In this document: one piece after another, positions 33,716-47,304 of the stretch
How positions within the stretch are numbered: the stretch's first letter is position 1
Layout of the letters: every line of letters starts with the position of its first letter
NCBI GenBank assembly: GCA_020698575.1
Contig: CM036244.1
Location: 6,564,645-6,628,644, forward strand
Length of the DNA: 64,000 nucleotides
Direction of reading: 5' to 3'
From: Bostrychus sinensis
Lineage: Eukaryota > Chordata > Actinopteri > Gobiiformes > Eleotridae
Position numbers and translations under genes: made by a program
Notes under the pieces: model-generated
Databases searched by the model: none
The model's input: the letters and a program-made list of their open reading frames with translations, nothing else
Told to the model about the DNA's origin: nothing

Positions 33716-33814
33716 GATTGGCTGGAGTCTGGGGCCCTCCCCCTGCATGTTCTCTCTCTGCTGCTGAAGATGGACAGGGACCTGCAGGACTGTGCCTCTG
33801 TCAGGCCTGGATCC

Positions 33815-33816
<2 letters not shown>

Positions 33817-33864
<48 letters not shown>

Positions 33865-34430
33865 TCATCAAATTTATATAGCGCTTTTTTGGACACTCAA
33901 AGACGCTTTTCATACAAACAAAAGTAAAGGTGAGTTTTTAGCTTTGATTTGAAGTTTTGTAAAGAGTCTGAATTCCTGATGGGAAGTGGGAGTGAGTTCC
34001 AGAGGACGGGGGCAGCTGCAGCGAAGGTCACCCATGGTCAGTGTCTGCTGATCTGAGGCGGCGGGTGGGACAGAGCTGGAGGAGGAGATCAGTGAGGTGA
34101 GGAGGTGCTGGGTTATGGAGGGACTTGTAGGTGATGAGGAGAACTGTGTGTTGGATACAGTATTGTATGGGGAGCAGTGGAGCTGTGTAAGGACGGGGGT
34201 GATGTGGTCCTGGAGCGGGTGTGGGTGAGGAGGCGGGCAGCAGAGTTCTGGATGTACTGCAGTCTCTGAAGGTGGAGGGGAGACCATAAGAGACTACTGC
34301 AGGAGTCAAGTCTGGAGGTGATGAAAGCAGGGATTAGGACTTCTGCGGGAGGTGGTGAGAGGGAGACGCAGAGACGTGCGATGTTGCGGAGGTGAAACAA
34401 AGATGTTTTGGTGATGTGGTTTATGTGGGA
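33817..34430 (-). mobile_element. non-LTR retrotransposon 3' end with TAA tail
   Basis: Minus-strand frames carry HLRNIARL, FITSRLDSCSSLL, QYIQNSAARLLTHT and, in another frame, QDHITPVLTQLH, the C-terminal landmarks of fish L2/Rex-type reverse transcriptase ORFs. The 3' end holds AAAAAGCGCTATATAAATT followed by a trinucleotide tail seen on the plus strand as about 16 AAT repeats (33817-33863). Several frameshifts are present, so it is inactive. Confidence 0.75.
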
Positions 34431-34969
34431 CTTGAGTGAGATTGACCACTTTCCTGTTTTTCTGGAAAAAAGTATTTGTATTCACCTGCATGGAAACTGA
34501 TAAGACCTGGGACACTTGAAACAATTGGGGTTTCAAGAAAAAAAAAAAAAAAAAAGACAAAAAAAATTGTGTTTGCTGTGTAGTTTACCTCTGTGTCATT
34601 TTTACCATCATATTTTAACACTAACGTCCTGGCAAAGAAATGTATGCAAAAGAAAACCACAAATGACAAAAACATTTCACTTTATATGAAGTACACTTAA
34701 AAATGTAACCACTGAAAATGAGAAGAAGATTTATAAGAATAATTTAACCTCAGTTTCAATAATAAAATAAAAACATTATTATAACATTAAAAATAATCCA
34801 AGTAGAACGTTGTGTTTCTGAGTTCTTTTATTAAAAAAATGAGATAATTTAGAAACTATGGAAGAAGTCTTTTTACAGTTATTTTGTGACGAGTCTAACA
34901 CAGTAAATTAAAATATAAATCCATGGTACTGTGGTTACTGTAATATATGATAACTGTTAGAGGAGTAAC
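34431..34969. other. no gene recognised
   Basis: AT-rich, with an A-run at about 34540-34567. It may contain the tail of an unidentified retroposed sequence. Confidence 0.45.
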
Positions 34970-37370
34970 CAGGGGTGAAAGTAGATTTTTGCTTATGCCG
35001 GTACTGTAACAAATTACACCTACAGATATATTTTAATACCAGAAAAGGCAGATACGCGTTTGAGAATGAATCTTGACTATAAATCATCATAAAAATATAG
35101 ACATGGCTTATACGGGGTTTGACAACAAATCAAACATACCCTATAAAGGCCAAGGCCCCCACTCACTGATGCTAACTGCAGCGTGGCGACAGCGTCAGGA
35201 ACCGTTTTCACTTCAGGCCCAGCTCAGATCTGAGCCGCACTGCAGCGAGAGACGCGAGGCTCGACGGACGTCAAACAGGGCTGTGACGCAACTCTCCTAG
35301 AAAATCAAACCCACACCGAATTTTGATGGTGGCTGTCACTGGGTCGCGTTTTTCACCCAAAATACACACAAAATTAGGATAAATTGTTATATTTTAACAA
35401 CTACAATGAGCATTACCCAGACCTGATGAATTTTGTGAATTGGGGATTTCTGGCTCTGATGGACCATGAACGCGAACTTTCACTTGTATTGTAAAATACA
35501 AGTGGAATGTCCAGTCTACAGAGAGTAAACATACGTCTCTTTATTCAAATATAGTCACCATAGGTCTGTTATATGTGGCTGTGCTCTCATATTGACTTCT
35601 GAATGTTTTTTCTGTAGAGAAGGAGCTGCCAGCAGTGAGTTGCTCACGCAGCCGTGTGTACAACCTCGCATTCCAGCGACGCAGCTGTGACGCAGTGCAC
35701 TCGCTGCTGCGCCTGACGCAGCCCCTGTGTTTGGGGCCCAATACACACCGGACGCAGACGCGCCTCAAAAGATACGCCCCTATTGTTTTCTATGAGAGCC
35801 CTCACACCGGCGCGCGGCGGTGGCTGAAAACACATGGCCCCTGTACTTCTGCAGTAACAAAGTACTTCTGCAGTAACAAAGTACTTCTGCAGTAACAGAG
35901 TACTTCTGCAGTAACAAAGTACTTCTGCAGTAACAGAGTACTTCTGCAGTAACAGAGTACTTCTGCAGTAACAAAGTACTTCTGCAGTAACAAAGTACTT
36001 CTGCAGTAACAGAGTACTTCTGCAGTAACAAAGTACTTCTGCAGTAACAGAGTACTTCTGCAGTAACAGAGTACTTCTGCAGTAACAAAGTACTTCTGCA
36101 GTAACAAAGTACTTCTGCAGTAACAGAGTACTTCTGCAGTAACAAAGTACTTCTGCAGTAACAAAGTACTTCTGCAGTAACAGAGTACTTCTGCAGTAAC
36201 AAAGTACTTCTGCAGTAACAGAGTACTTCTGCAGTAACAGAGTACTTCTGCAGTAACAAAGTACTTCTGCAGTAACAAAGTACTTCTGCAGTAACAGAGT
36301 ACTTCTGCAGTAACAAAGTACTTCTGCAGTAACAAAGTACTTCTGCAGTAACAAAGTACTTCTGCAGTAACAGAGTACTTCTGCAGTAACAAAGTACTTC
36401 TGCAGTAGCAGTAACAAAGTACTTCTGCAGTAACAGAGTACTTCTGCAGTAACAAAGTACTTCTGCAGTAACAAAGTACTTCTGCAGTAACAGAGTACTT
36501 CTGCAGTAACAAAGTACTTCTGCAGTAACAAAGTACTTCTGCAGTAACAGAGTACTTCTGCAGTAACAAAGTACTTCTGCAGTAACAAAGTACTTCTGCA
36601 GTAACAGAGTACTTCTGCAGTAACAAAGTACTTCTGCAGTAACAAAGTACTTCTGCAGTAACAGAGTACTTCTGCAGTAACAAAGTACTTCTGCAGTAAC
36701 AAAGTACTTCTGCAGTAACAGAGTACTTCTGCAGTAACAAAGTACTTCTGCAGTAACAAAGTACTTCTGCAGTAACAAAGTACTTCTGCAGTAACAAAGA
36801 TGGTTCTCTGCTCCGTGTGGCACAGAGACACAGCTGTAAACACTGAGGGACAGGGACTGCTAACTCGCTAATAACTCACTAACAGAACAGCTCAGTCTGT
36901 CCTCACAGCCTGGACGACTTCTGTCACTTAGTCCGGTTTTTGACAGATAAAATACATATTTTAAACTCCGTGTTGTTTATGTTAAAGCCTTTGCAAGTGC
37001 CGCAGCGCTCCCGGTGTGCGTTGGGCTTAAGACGCCATGCTCAATGCGTTTGTTTAAGGAAGTGAGACAATCAGTGAATGATGAGAGGGGAGAGGGAAGT
37101 TCTGTGCATTAAATCACATCACGGAGCGATCATAAGCCACTAAAAACCACACAGACAGAGATCTGATGAGATAAAGCACTGCCTGGGTCACACGCTTTAG
37201 CCTCAGATTTGTTTTTCTCTCATACGAGCGACCACGGTCTGTGGCTGCTTTCTAATGTGTGTAAAAGCAGCAAAGATCGACAGCTGATCTCCTTCCACCC
37301 GGTACTGTACCCGCTCTAAATCTTATGCCGGTACGTAGTACCGGGCCGTACCAGCTTACTTTCACCCCTG
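34970..37370. mobile_element. hAT-like element with 8-bp target duplication, carrying a 19-bp array
   Basis: The left end CAGGGGTGAAAGTA (34970-34983) is matched in inverted form at the right end (TACTTTCACCCCTG, 37357-37370). Flanks are GGAGTAAC (34962-34969) and GCAGTAAC (37371-37378), an 8-bp duplication with one mismatch, as for hAT. The 2401-bp interior has no recognisable transposase. It contains the minisatellite at 35843-36799 and a second, nested pair of inverted ends: CCAATACACACCGG near 35738 and CCGGTGTGCGTTGG near 37011. Confidence 0.75.
35843..36799. repeat. 19-bp minisatellite within the hAT-like element
   Basis: About 50 copies of GTACTTCTGCAGTAACAAA or GTACTTCTGCAGTAACAGA, with one 6-bp extra piece near 36407. 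Three minus-strand frames of 331-399 codons across it are repeat artefacts. Confidence 0.95.
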
Positions 37371-37378
37371 GCAGTAAC

Positions 37379-38508
37379 ATGTACAACATGTACACAGTGT
37401 TTCCAACACAGAGACAGCTAAAGTCACTCAAGTCTTCACAAACACCAGAGATCTTTTTGTTAGATTCATATTTTTGTTTGGAAAAAAGAAACAAACAAAA
37501 ATCTTTGTGAACAACAATGTAGATTTAGGGGAAATAGAACCACTACATAATGCATTAATGTCTTGTCAGTGGAGGTTATCTCTGCTCTGGATAATGACAA
37601 ATATTCAACAGGTTATGCATTAATTTGAATAAAAAAATAAAAAAAGTCAACATAGCCAGTTACAAAGAAATGGTGAAAACGTTTGGTATCAGATGAACTG
37701 TTACATTGTTAGGATTTAAGACTATAGTCTGTGGAAAACCACTAGGTTCTGTGATTGCTCCAAAAATTATTTTATTTTTTTCATGAATGATGTTTGTAAC
37801 CTTTTTGCTTTGATTGAAATTTATAAAGTTGTCAGATGATAGAAAGGGAACATAAGCTGCTCAAACCTGGTTTGATATTAACAATTGTCTCTTAATAAAC
37901 CATAATTTATATTTTTGGTAACGAAAGCAACAAAAAAGAGATATTTTAAGAGTTTGATATGAAGTTGCTCTGGGTTGTGACTGATACTAGGCGAACATGG
38001 AAACAGTAGATTAATTACATGAAGGTAAAAATATCAACGATCCATGGTATTTTATTTAAAACTAATAGATTTACTCAATTCTAGATTCAAGACATTCAAA
38101 GCATTTATTATTTATTTCTGAGTGTGTTTCCCTGTTCAGTGAACAGAAATCTCTGGTGTATAATAAACAATAATAATTTACCAAGAGGCAAACAGGCATT
38201 TTTAAATAACATGCAAATACGATAGAAATATAAAATATGACAACTAAGCAAAATATAATAGAAATACAAACAATGCATAAGCATATACTTTATACATAAA
38301 TGTGTGAGGTACTGTGCCACATTAGCGGTGTGCAGTCAGTGGTGAATGAATGACTTTCATGTGATCACTGTCAGATGTAAATTTACATTACACAACACTG
38401 TAGAGATGAATATTTACTGTGCCAAAAATCAGAAAAACCATTTATGGAATAATGTTATTACAAGATGGAAAATGTGTACATTTTTATTTATTTTACAAAA
38501 CTGAAATG
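37379..38508. other. no gene recognised
   Basis: AT-rich intergenic DNA. Small frames (38108-38320 on the minus strand, for example) lack any family resemblance. Confidence 0.5.
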
Positions 38509-38509
38509 T

Positions 38510-38715
38510 CCCAGTGGACGTCTCCCTGGGGAGGTGTTCATGTCCCACCAGGAGGAGGACACGCTGGAGGGACTACGTCTCTGGGCCTGGAAACGCCCTG
38601 GGGTTCCTCCAGAGGAGCTGGAGGAAGTGTCTGGGGAGAGGGATGTCTGGGTGTCCCTGCTTAGACTGCTGCCCCCGTGACCCGGCCCCGGATGAAGATG
38701 GACGGATGAAATGTC
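38510..38715 (+). mobile_element. Rex3/RTE-clade LINE 3' fragment
   Basis: The translation GVPPEELEEVSGERDVWVSL followed by LRLLPP matches the conserved C-terminus of Rex3-type RTE elements, and CCCGGCCCCGGATGAAGATG follows where the family's GATG-rich tail begins. It is only about 200 bp long, a typical 5'-truncated copy. Confidence 0.82.
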
Positions 38716-39106
38716 CCAACTTGTTTTAAACAGTTCTATGATCTGAAAAAACCATGTGCTTTGGTTTGAAGATCACACCTTGTATTATTCTACTTACATT
38801 AAAAAATAAGAAGAAGAAGAAAAAACAGGTGAATTGTTAATAAAAACACATTTGGTGTGTTATTGTCTAACATCAAGTGTTTATGTGCAGTTATGACAGA
38901 TATATTGTGCAGTGTGACTGAAACAAGTAAACTGAACCTGACTAAACGTAAACTTTATCAAATATTTATCTAATTCCACTCACGCTCACTGAACTGAGTC
39001 ACTTCACATTTGATGAGGAAAAAATCCTCCTCACAGATGTTTAGGTCTCATTTTCTAAACTTTGTAGATGAATGGAAAAGTTGTACTTCATACTACTGCT
39101 GTGTAC
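38716..39106. other. no gene recognised
   Basis: AT-rich spacer before the 21-bp satellite. Nothing identified. Confidence 0.5.
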
Positions 39107-42100
39107 ACTGTGTTACACACTCACTACGCAGTGTTACACACTCACTACACTGTGTTACACACTCACTACACAGTGTTACACACTCACTACACTGTGTTAC
39201 ACACTCACTACACAGTGTTACACACTCACTACACAGTGTTACACACTCACTACACAGTGATACACACTCACTACACAGTGATACACACTCACTACACAGT
39301 GTTACACACTCACTACACTGTGTTACACACTCACTACACAGTGATACACACTCACTACACAGTGATACACACTCACTACACTGTGTTACACACTCACTAC
39401 ACAGTGTTACACACTCACTACACAGTGATACACACTCACTACACTGTGTTACACACTCACTACACTGTGTTACACACTCACTACACAGTGTTACACACTC
39501 ACTACACTGTGTTACACACTCACTACACAGTGTTACACACTCACTACACTGTGATACACACTCACTACACTGTGTTACACACTCACTACACAGTGATACA
39601 CACTCACTACACTGTGATACACACTCACTACACAGTGATACACACTCACTACACTGTGTTACACACTCACTACACAGTGTTACACACTCACTACACTGTG
39701 TTACACACTCACTACACAGTGTTACACACTCACTACACTGTGATACACACTCACTACACTGTGTTACACACTCACTACACAGTGATACACACTCACTACA
39801 CTGTGATACACACTCACTACACAGTGATACACACTCACTACACTGTGTTACACACTCACTACACAGTGTTACACACTCACTACACTGTGTTACACACTCA
39901 CTACACAGTGATACACACTCACTACACTGTGTTACACACTCACTACACAGTGTTACACACTCACTACACTGTGTTACACACTCACTACACTGTGATACAC
40001 ACTCACTACACAGTGTTACACACTCACTACACAGTGATACACACTCACTACACAGTGATACACACTCACTACACTGTGTTACACACTCACTACACAGTGT
40101 TACACACTCACTACACAGTGATACACACTCACTACACTGTGTTACACACTCACTACACTGTGTTACACACTCACTACACAGTGTTACACACTCACTACAC
40201 TGTGTTACACACTCACTACACAGTGTTACACACTCACTACACTGTGATACACACTCACTACACTGTGTTACACACTCACTACACAGTGATACACACTCAC
40301 TACACTGTGTTACACACTCACTACACAGTGTTACACACTCACTACACTGTGATACACACTCACTACACAGTGATACACACTCACTACACTGTGTTACACA
40401 CTCACTACACAGTGTTACACACTCACTACACTGTGTTACACACTCACTACACAGTGATACACACTCACTACACTGTGTTACACACTCACTACACAGTGTT
40501 ACACACTCACTACACTGTGATACACACTCACTACACAGTGTTACACACTCACTACACTGTGTTACACACTCACTACACAGTGTTACACACTCACTACACT
40601 GTGATACACACTCACTACACTGTGTTACACACTCACTACACAGTGTTACACACTCACTACACAGTGTTACACACTCACTACACTGTGTTACACACTCACT
40701 ACACAGTGATACACACTCACTACACTGTGTTACACACTCACTACACAGTGTTACACACTCACTACACAGTGATACACAGTCACTACACTGTGTTACACAC
40801 TCACTACACAGTGTTACACACTCACTACACTGTGATACACACTCACTACAATGTGTTACACACTCACTACACAGTGTTACACACTCACTACACAGTGTTA
40901 CACACTCACTACACAGTGATACACAGTCACTACACTGTGTTACACACTCACTACACAGTGTTACACACTATGCAGTGTTACACACTCACTACACAGTGAT
41001 ACACACTCACTACACAGTGATACACACTCACTACACTGTGTTACACACTCACTACACAGTGTTACACACTCACTACACTGTGTTACACACTCACTACACA
41101 GTGTTACACACTCACTACACTGTGATACACACTCACTACACTGTGTTACACACTCACTACACAGTGATTACACACTCACTACACTGTGTTACACACTCAC
41201 TACACAGTGTTACACACTCACTACACTGTGATACACACTCACTACACTGTGTTACACACTCACTACACAGTGTTACACACTCACTACACTGTGATACACA
41301 CTCACTACACAGTGTTACACACTCACTACACTGTGTTACACACTCACTACACAGTGTTACACACTCACTACACTGTGATACACACTCACTACACTGTGTT
41401 ACACACTCACTACACAGTGTTACACACTCACTACACAGTGTTACACACTCACTACACTGTGTTACACACTCACTACACAGTGATACACACTCACTACACT
41501 GTGTTACACACTCACTACACAGTGTTACACACTCACTACACAGTGTTACACACTCACTACACAGTGATACACACTCACTACACTGTGTTACACACTCACT
41601 ACACAGTGTTACACACTCACTACACTGTGTTACACACTCACTACACAGTGATTACACACTCACTACACTGTGTTACACACTCACTACACAGTGTTACACA
41701 CTCACTACACTGTGTTACACACTCACTACACAGTGTTACACACTCACTACACAGTGTTACACACTCACTACACTGTGTTACACACTCACTACACAGTGTT
41801 ACACACTCACTACACAGTGTTACACACTCACTACACTGTGTTACACACTCACTACACTGTGTTACACACTCACTACACAGTGTTACACACTCACTACACT
41901 GTGTTACACACTCACTACACAGTGTTACACACTCACTACACTGTGATACACACTCACTACACTGTGTTACACACTCACTACACAGTGATACACACTCACT
42001 ACACTGTGTTACACACTCACTACACAGTGTTACACACTCACTACACTGTGATACACACTCACTACACAGTGATACACACTCACTACACTGTGTTACACAC

Positions 42101-45100
42101 TCACTACACAGTGTTACACACTCACTACACTGTGTTACACACTCACTACACAGTGATACACACTCACTACACTGTGTTACACACTCACTACACAGTGTTA
42201 CACACTCACTACACTGTGATACACACTCACTACACAGTGTTACACACTCACTACACTGTGTTACACACTCACTACACAGTGTTACACACTCACTACACTG
42301 TGATACACACTCACTACACTGTGTTACACACTCACTACACAGTGTTACACACTCACTACACAGTGTTACACACTCACTACACTGTGTTACACACTCACTA
42401 CACAGTGATACACACTCACTACACTGTGTTACACACTCACTACACAGTGTTACACACTCACTACACAGTGATACACAGTCACTACACTGTGTTACACACT
42501 CACTACACAGTGTTACACACTCACTACACTGTGATACACACTCACTACAATGTGTTACACACTCACTACACAGTGTTACACACTCACTACACAGTGTTAC
42601 ACACTCACTACACAGTGATACACAGTCACTACACTGTGTTACACACTCACTACACAGTGTTACACACTATGCAGTGTTACACACTCACTACACAGTGATA
42701 CACACTCACTACACAGTGATACACACTCACTACACTGTGTTACACACTCACTACACAGTGTTACACACTCACTACACTGTGTTACACACTCACTACACAG
42801 TGTTACACACTCACTACACTGTGATACACACTCACTACACTGTGTTACACACTCACTACACAGTGATACACACTCACTACACTGTGTTACACACTCACTA
42901 CACAGTGTTACACACTCACTACACTGTGATACACACTCACTACACTGTGTTACACACTCACTACACAGTGTTACACACTCACTACACTGTGATACACACT
43001 CACTACACAGTGTTACACACTCACTACACTGTGTTACACACTCACTACACAGTGTTACACACTCACTACACTGTGATACACACTCACTACACTGTGTTAC
43101 ACACTCACTACACAGTGTTACACACTCACTACACAGTGTTACACACTCACTACACTGTGTTACACACTCACTACACAGTGATACACACTCACTACACTGT
43201 GTTACACACTCACTACACAGTGTTACACACTCACTACACAGTGATACACAGTCACTACACTGTGTTACACACTCACTACACAGTGTTACACACTCACTAC
43301 ACTGTGATACACACTCACTACACTGTGTTACACACTCACTACACAGTGTTACACACTCACTACACAGTGTTACACACTCACTACACAGTGATACACAGTC
43401 ACTACACTGTGTTACACACTCACTACACAGTGTTACACACTATGCAGTGTTACACACTCACTACACTGTGATACACACTCACTACACAGTGTTACACACT
43501 CACTACACTGTGTTACACACTCACTACACAGTGTTACACACTCACTACACTGTGATACACACTCACTACACTGTGTTACACACTCACTACACAGTGTTAC
43601 ACACTCACTACACAGTGTTACACACTCACTACACTGTGTTACACACTCACTACACAGTGTTACACACTCACTACACTGTGTTACACACTCACTACACAGT
43701 GTTACACACTCACTACACAGTGTTACACACTCACTACACAGTGTTACACACTCACTACACAGTGTTACACACTCACTACACAGTGTTACACACTCACTAC
43801 ACAGTGTTACACACTCACTACACAGTGTTACACACTCACTACACAGTGTTACACACTCACTACGCAGTGTTACACACTCACTACACAGTGTTACACACTC
43901 ACTACACAGTGTTACACACTCACTACAGTGTTACACACTCACTACAGTGTTACACACTCACTACGCAGTGTTACACACTCACTACACTGTGTTACACACT
44001 CACTACACAGTGTTACACACTCACTACACAGTGTTACACACTCACTACACTGTGTTACACACTCACTACCAGTGTTACACACTCACTACACAGTGTTACA
44101 CACTCACTACATAGTGTTACACACTCACTACGCAGTGTTACACACTATGCAGTGTTACACACTATGCAGTGTTACACACTCAGTACGCAGTGTTACACAC
44201 TCACTACGCAGTGATACACACTCACTACACTGTGTTACACACTATGCAGTGTTACACACTCACTACGCAGTGTTACACACTCACTACGCAGTGATACACA
44301 CTCACTACGCAGTGTTACACACTCACTACACTGTGTTACACACTCAGAACGCAGTGTTACACACTCACTACGCAGTGATACACACTCACTACGCAGTGTT
44401 ACACACTATGCAGTGTTACACACTCACTACGCAGTGTTACACACTCACTACGCAGTGTTACACACTCACTACGCAGTGATACACACTCACTACGCAGTGT
44501 CACACACTCACTACGCAGTGTCACACACTCACTACACAGTGATACACACTCACTACACTGTGTTACACACTCACTACGCAGTGTTACACACTCACTACAC
44601 AGTGATACACACTCACTACACTGTGTTACACACTCACTACACTGTGTTACACACTCACTACGCAGTGTTACACACTCACTACACTGTGTTACACACTCAC
44701 TACACAGTGTTACACACTCACTACACTGTGTTACACACTCACTACACAGTGATACACACTCACTACACAGTGATACACACTCACTACACAGTGTCACACA
44801 CTCACTACACTGTGTTACACACTCACTACACTGTGTTACACACTCACTACACAGTGTTACACACTCACTACACAGTGTTACACACTATGCAGTGTTACAC
44901 ACTACGCAGTGTTACACACTCACTACGCAGTGATACACACTCACTACGCAGTGTTACACACTCACTACACAGTGTTACACACTCACTACGCAGTGTTACT
45001 CACTATGCAGTGTTACACACTCACTACGCAGTGTTACACACTCACTACGCAGTGATACACACTCACTACACTGTGTTACACACTCACTACACAGTGTTAC

Positions 45101-45692
45101 ACACTCACTACGCAGTGTTACACACTCACTACGCAGTGTTACACACTCACTACACTGTGTTACACACTCACTACACTGTGTTACACACTCACTACACAGT
45201 GTTACACACTCACTACACTGATACACACTCACTACACTGTGTTACACACTCACTACACTGTGTTACACACTACGCAGTGTTACACACTCACTACGCAGTG
45301 ATACACGCTCACTACACAGTGTCACACACTCACTACACTGTGTTACACACTCACTACACAATGTTACACACTCACTACACAGTGTTACACACTCACTACA
45401 CAGTGTTACACACTATGCAGTGTTACACACTATGCAGTGTTACACACTCACTACGCAGTGATACACACTCACTACACAGTGTTACACACTCACTACGCAG
45501 TGTTACACACTCACTACGCAGTGTTACACACTCACTACACAGTGTTACACACTCACTACACAGTGATACACACTCACTACACTGTGTTACACACTCACTA
45601 CACTGTGTTACACACTACGCAGTGTTACACACTCACTACGCAGTGATACACACTCACTACACAGTGTTACAAACTCACTACACAGTGATGTG
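39107..45692. repeat. 6.6-kb 21-bp satellite with higher-order structure
   Basis: More than 300 copies of a 21-bp unit, ACTCACTACACAGTGTTACAC, varying mainly at CAGTG/CTGTG and GTTAC/GATAC. Rare variants recur in the same order: TATGCAG at 40969, 42668 and 43441, each 192 bp after a CAGTCAC variant. This shows block duplications of about 1.70 and 0.77 kb. From about 43860 on, units with ACGCAGTG become common and blocks are less regular. As 21 is divisible by 3 and the unit has no stop in some frames, it yields false ORFs up to 978 codons (THSLHSV, HTHYTVL types). Confidence 0.96.
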
Positions 45693-45989
45693 TTAAAGTA
45701 CACACCCACTGCACAACACTACACAAACACCACAGGAGAAGGGGTTTAAGGAATTATCTCAAAAGGAAAGCTCTTTTTTTTGTTTCATATAAAATTCCAC
45801 TGTGATTTCTTCTTTTACAAGAGTCAGTAGTGAGGATGTGAGGATGTGAGGATGTGAGGATGACATTATGTTCTGGAGGAGTCAGTGTGGAGAGAACTGT
45901 GGCCGGTGCTGCAGTTTAGAAGGAAAACTTTTCTGGGGAAGCCATCTCCCATGAAAATGATCCAGGTGCTCACTTTATTATATTTATCC
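45693..45989. other. no gene recognised
   Basis: Spacer with a small GAGGATGT repeat at 45834-45862. Confidence 0.5.
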
Positions 45990-46800
45990 TCTCTATCTCC
46001 TCAAACGCTGGAATCACTGTTAACTTTTGTGTTTACAACATGTGCCCTGAAAATATGGATCTGAAGTAATTAATGAAAGACTAGAAAATCGTCTGAAAAC
46101 ATTTCTGAATGCTTATTTGATTTTGGCTGGGGATTTTAATGTAACTATAAATAACAAACTCCACAAATTTCCACCTAAAAACAAATTGTTCCAACTCGTA
46201 ATTAACTGCTTTTATGGAGAAACATGACCTGTGCGACGTTTCCAGGGAGAGGTTTTCTTCTTCAAAACTGTTCACCTGGCACTCGAAACATTTATCTAAA
46301 AGGTCAAGAACAGATAGATGATAGATAGATCATTAATCTCCTGCTACTGATGGCCAAATTTCATTTTCATAAAGCCAGGTTTCTCAATAAAAAAACGCTA
46401 TTTGTAATCTTCCAAAATGAAATTCAACAATATAAACAAACAATCTTGCACTCAACTCATCCAAAAACAATAAAAACAACAGAAATACTGAAACACATGT
46501 GTCTGTAAATTGCACTGATCTCACAGTATTTCTGGCATTTTCCTTCATTTCTATTCCTTTCCTCCTTTTTTCTTTTTTTTCTCTCTTCTTTTACTCTTAT
46601 TTGTGTATATGTGTTTTTTGCCTTATTGTACATTTTCTGGGCTCTGTACACACACACGCACACACACGCACACACACACACACACACATATATTTGTGTG
46701 TGTGTGTGTGTACAGATCCTGTACAATTTGCTTTAATAATAAATAATATATATATATAAATAATAATAATTTAAAAAATAAAATAAAAGAGAGAGAAACC
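45990..46800 (+). mobile_element. internally deleted L1-type LINE
   Basis: The plus strand near 46120-46290 reads LAGDFNVTINNKLHKFPPKN and, after a frameshift, SSKLFTWHSK, the GDFN and FTW landmarks of the L1 endonuclease. At about 46340-46400 the frame reads MAKFHFHKARFLNKK, the L1 C-terminal KFHIHK motif. Hence most of the reverse transcriptase is deleted. The 3' region contains a CA/TG microsatellite (46650-46712) and ends in an A-rich tail near 46790. Confidence 0.65.
46650..46712. repeat. CA then TG microsatellite, self-complementary
   Basis: About 40 bp of CA-type repeat with some CG steps, a TATATT centre, then TG repeat, so the two halves can pair. Confidence 0.9.
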
Positions 46801-47304
46801 CCCATGATTGAGAGCAGCTGAGGTCACATGACTCCACGTAACCAGCGACGCCTGCTCCACGTGTCCCGGAAGTGTTGGCTCGTGCAGGTGAGAGGAAGCC
46901 AGCGGCGCTTTCACAGTAAAAGCGCGTGACGGTGAGCGCGTGACCGTTGCTGTTGCGCAGACTTCACACTGCTACAGCACGAACACGGACACGAGCACAA
47001 AACCGAGCACTTCTAAACTAAAATCCTCGTGTGAGCGGAACAAACCTGAACTCTGACCCCCGAGCGGTTTTATTGTGAAAGTCAGACCGGAAGCGCGTGT
47101 TTTGACTCCGCTTCATTAAAAAACTCGGTCCTGGGTTAAAGTAATGACAGGTTTTAGGTGAAATGTTGCTCTGTGGCTGATTGTTGGTCCGTTCAGTCTC
47201 AGCCCAACTCCAGATCACAGTTTCCTGTTTTTATTCACTGGAAAAACACTCGGTTAGCCTTTAGCTGTTAGCATTAGCCTTGTCTCTTTAAACTTTTAAA
47301 CCTG
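46801..47304 (+). promoter_or_regulatory. sra1 promoter/5' UTR region
   Basis: GC- and CpG-richer than the flanks, ending at the sra1 ATG (47305). I cannot place the transcription start. No TATA box is evident, as is common for housekeeping genes. Confidence 0.45.

Noticed and set aside
35644..36843. Three overlapping minus-strand frames of 331-399 codons
   Set aside because: By-product of the 19-bp minisatellite inside a transposon-like element.
39010..43471. Open frames of 978 and 761 codons (THSLHSV / HTHYTVL repeats)
   Set aside because: Produced by a 21-bp satellite that lacks stops in some frames; the same DNA is open in more than one frame and shows no non-repetitive domain.
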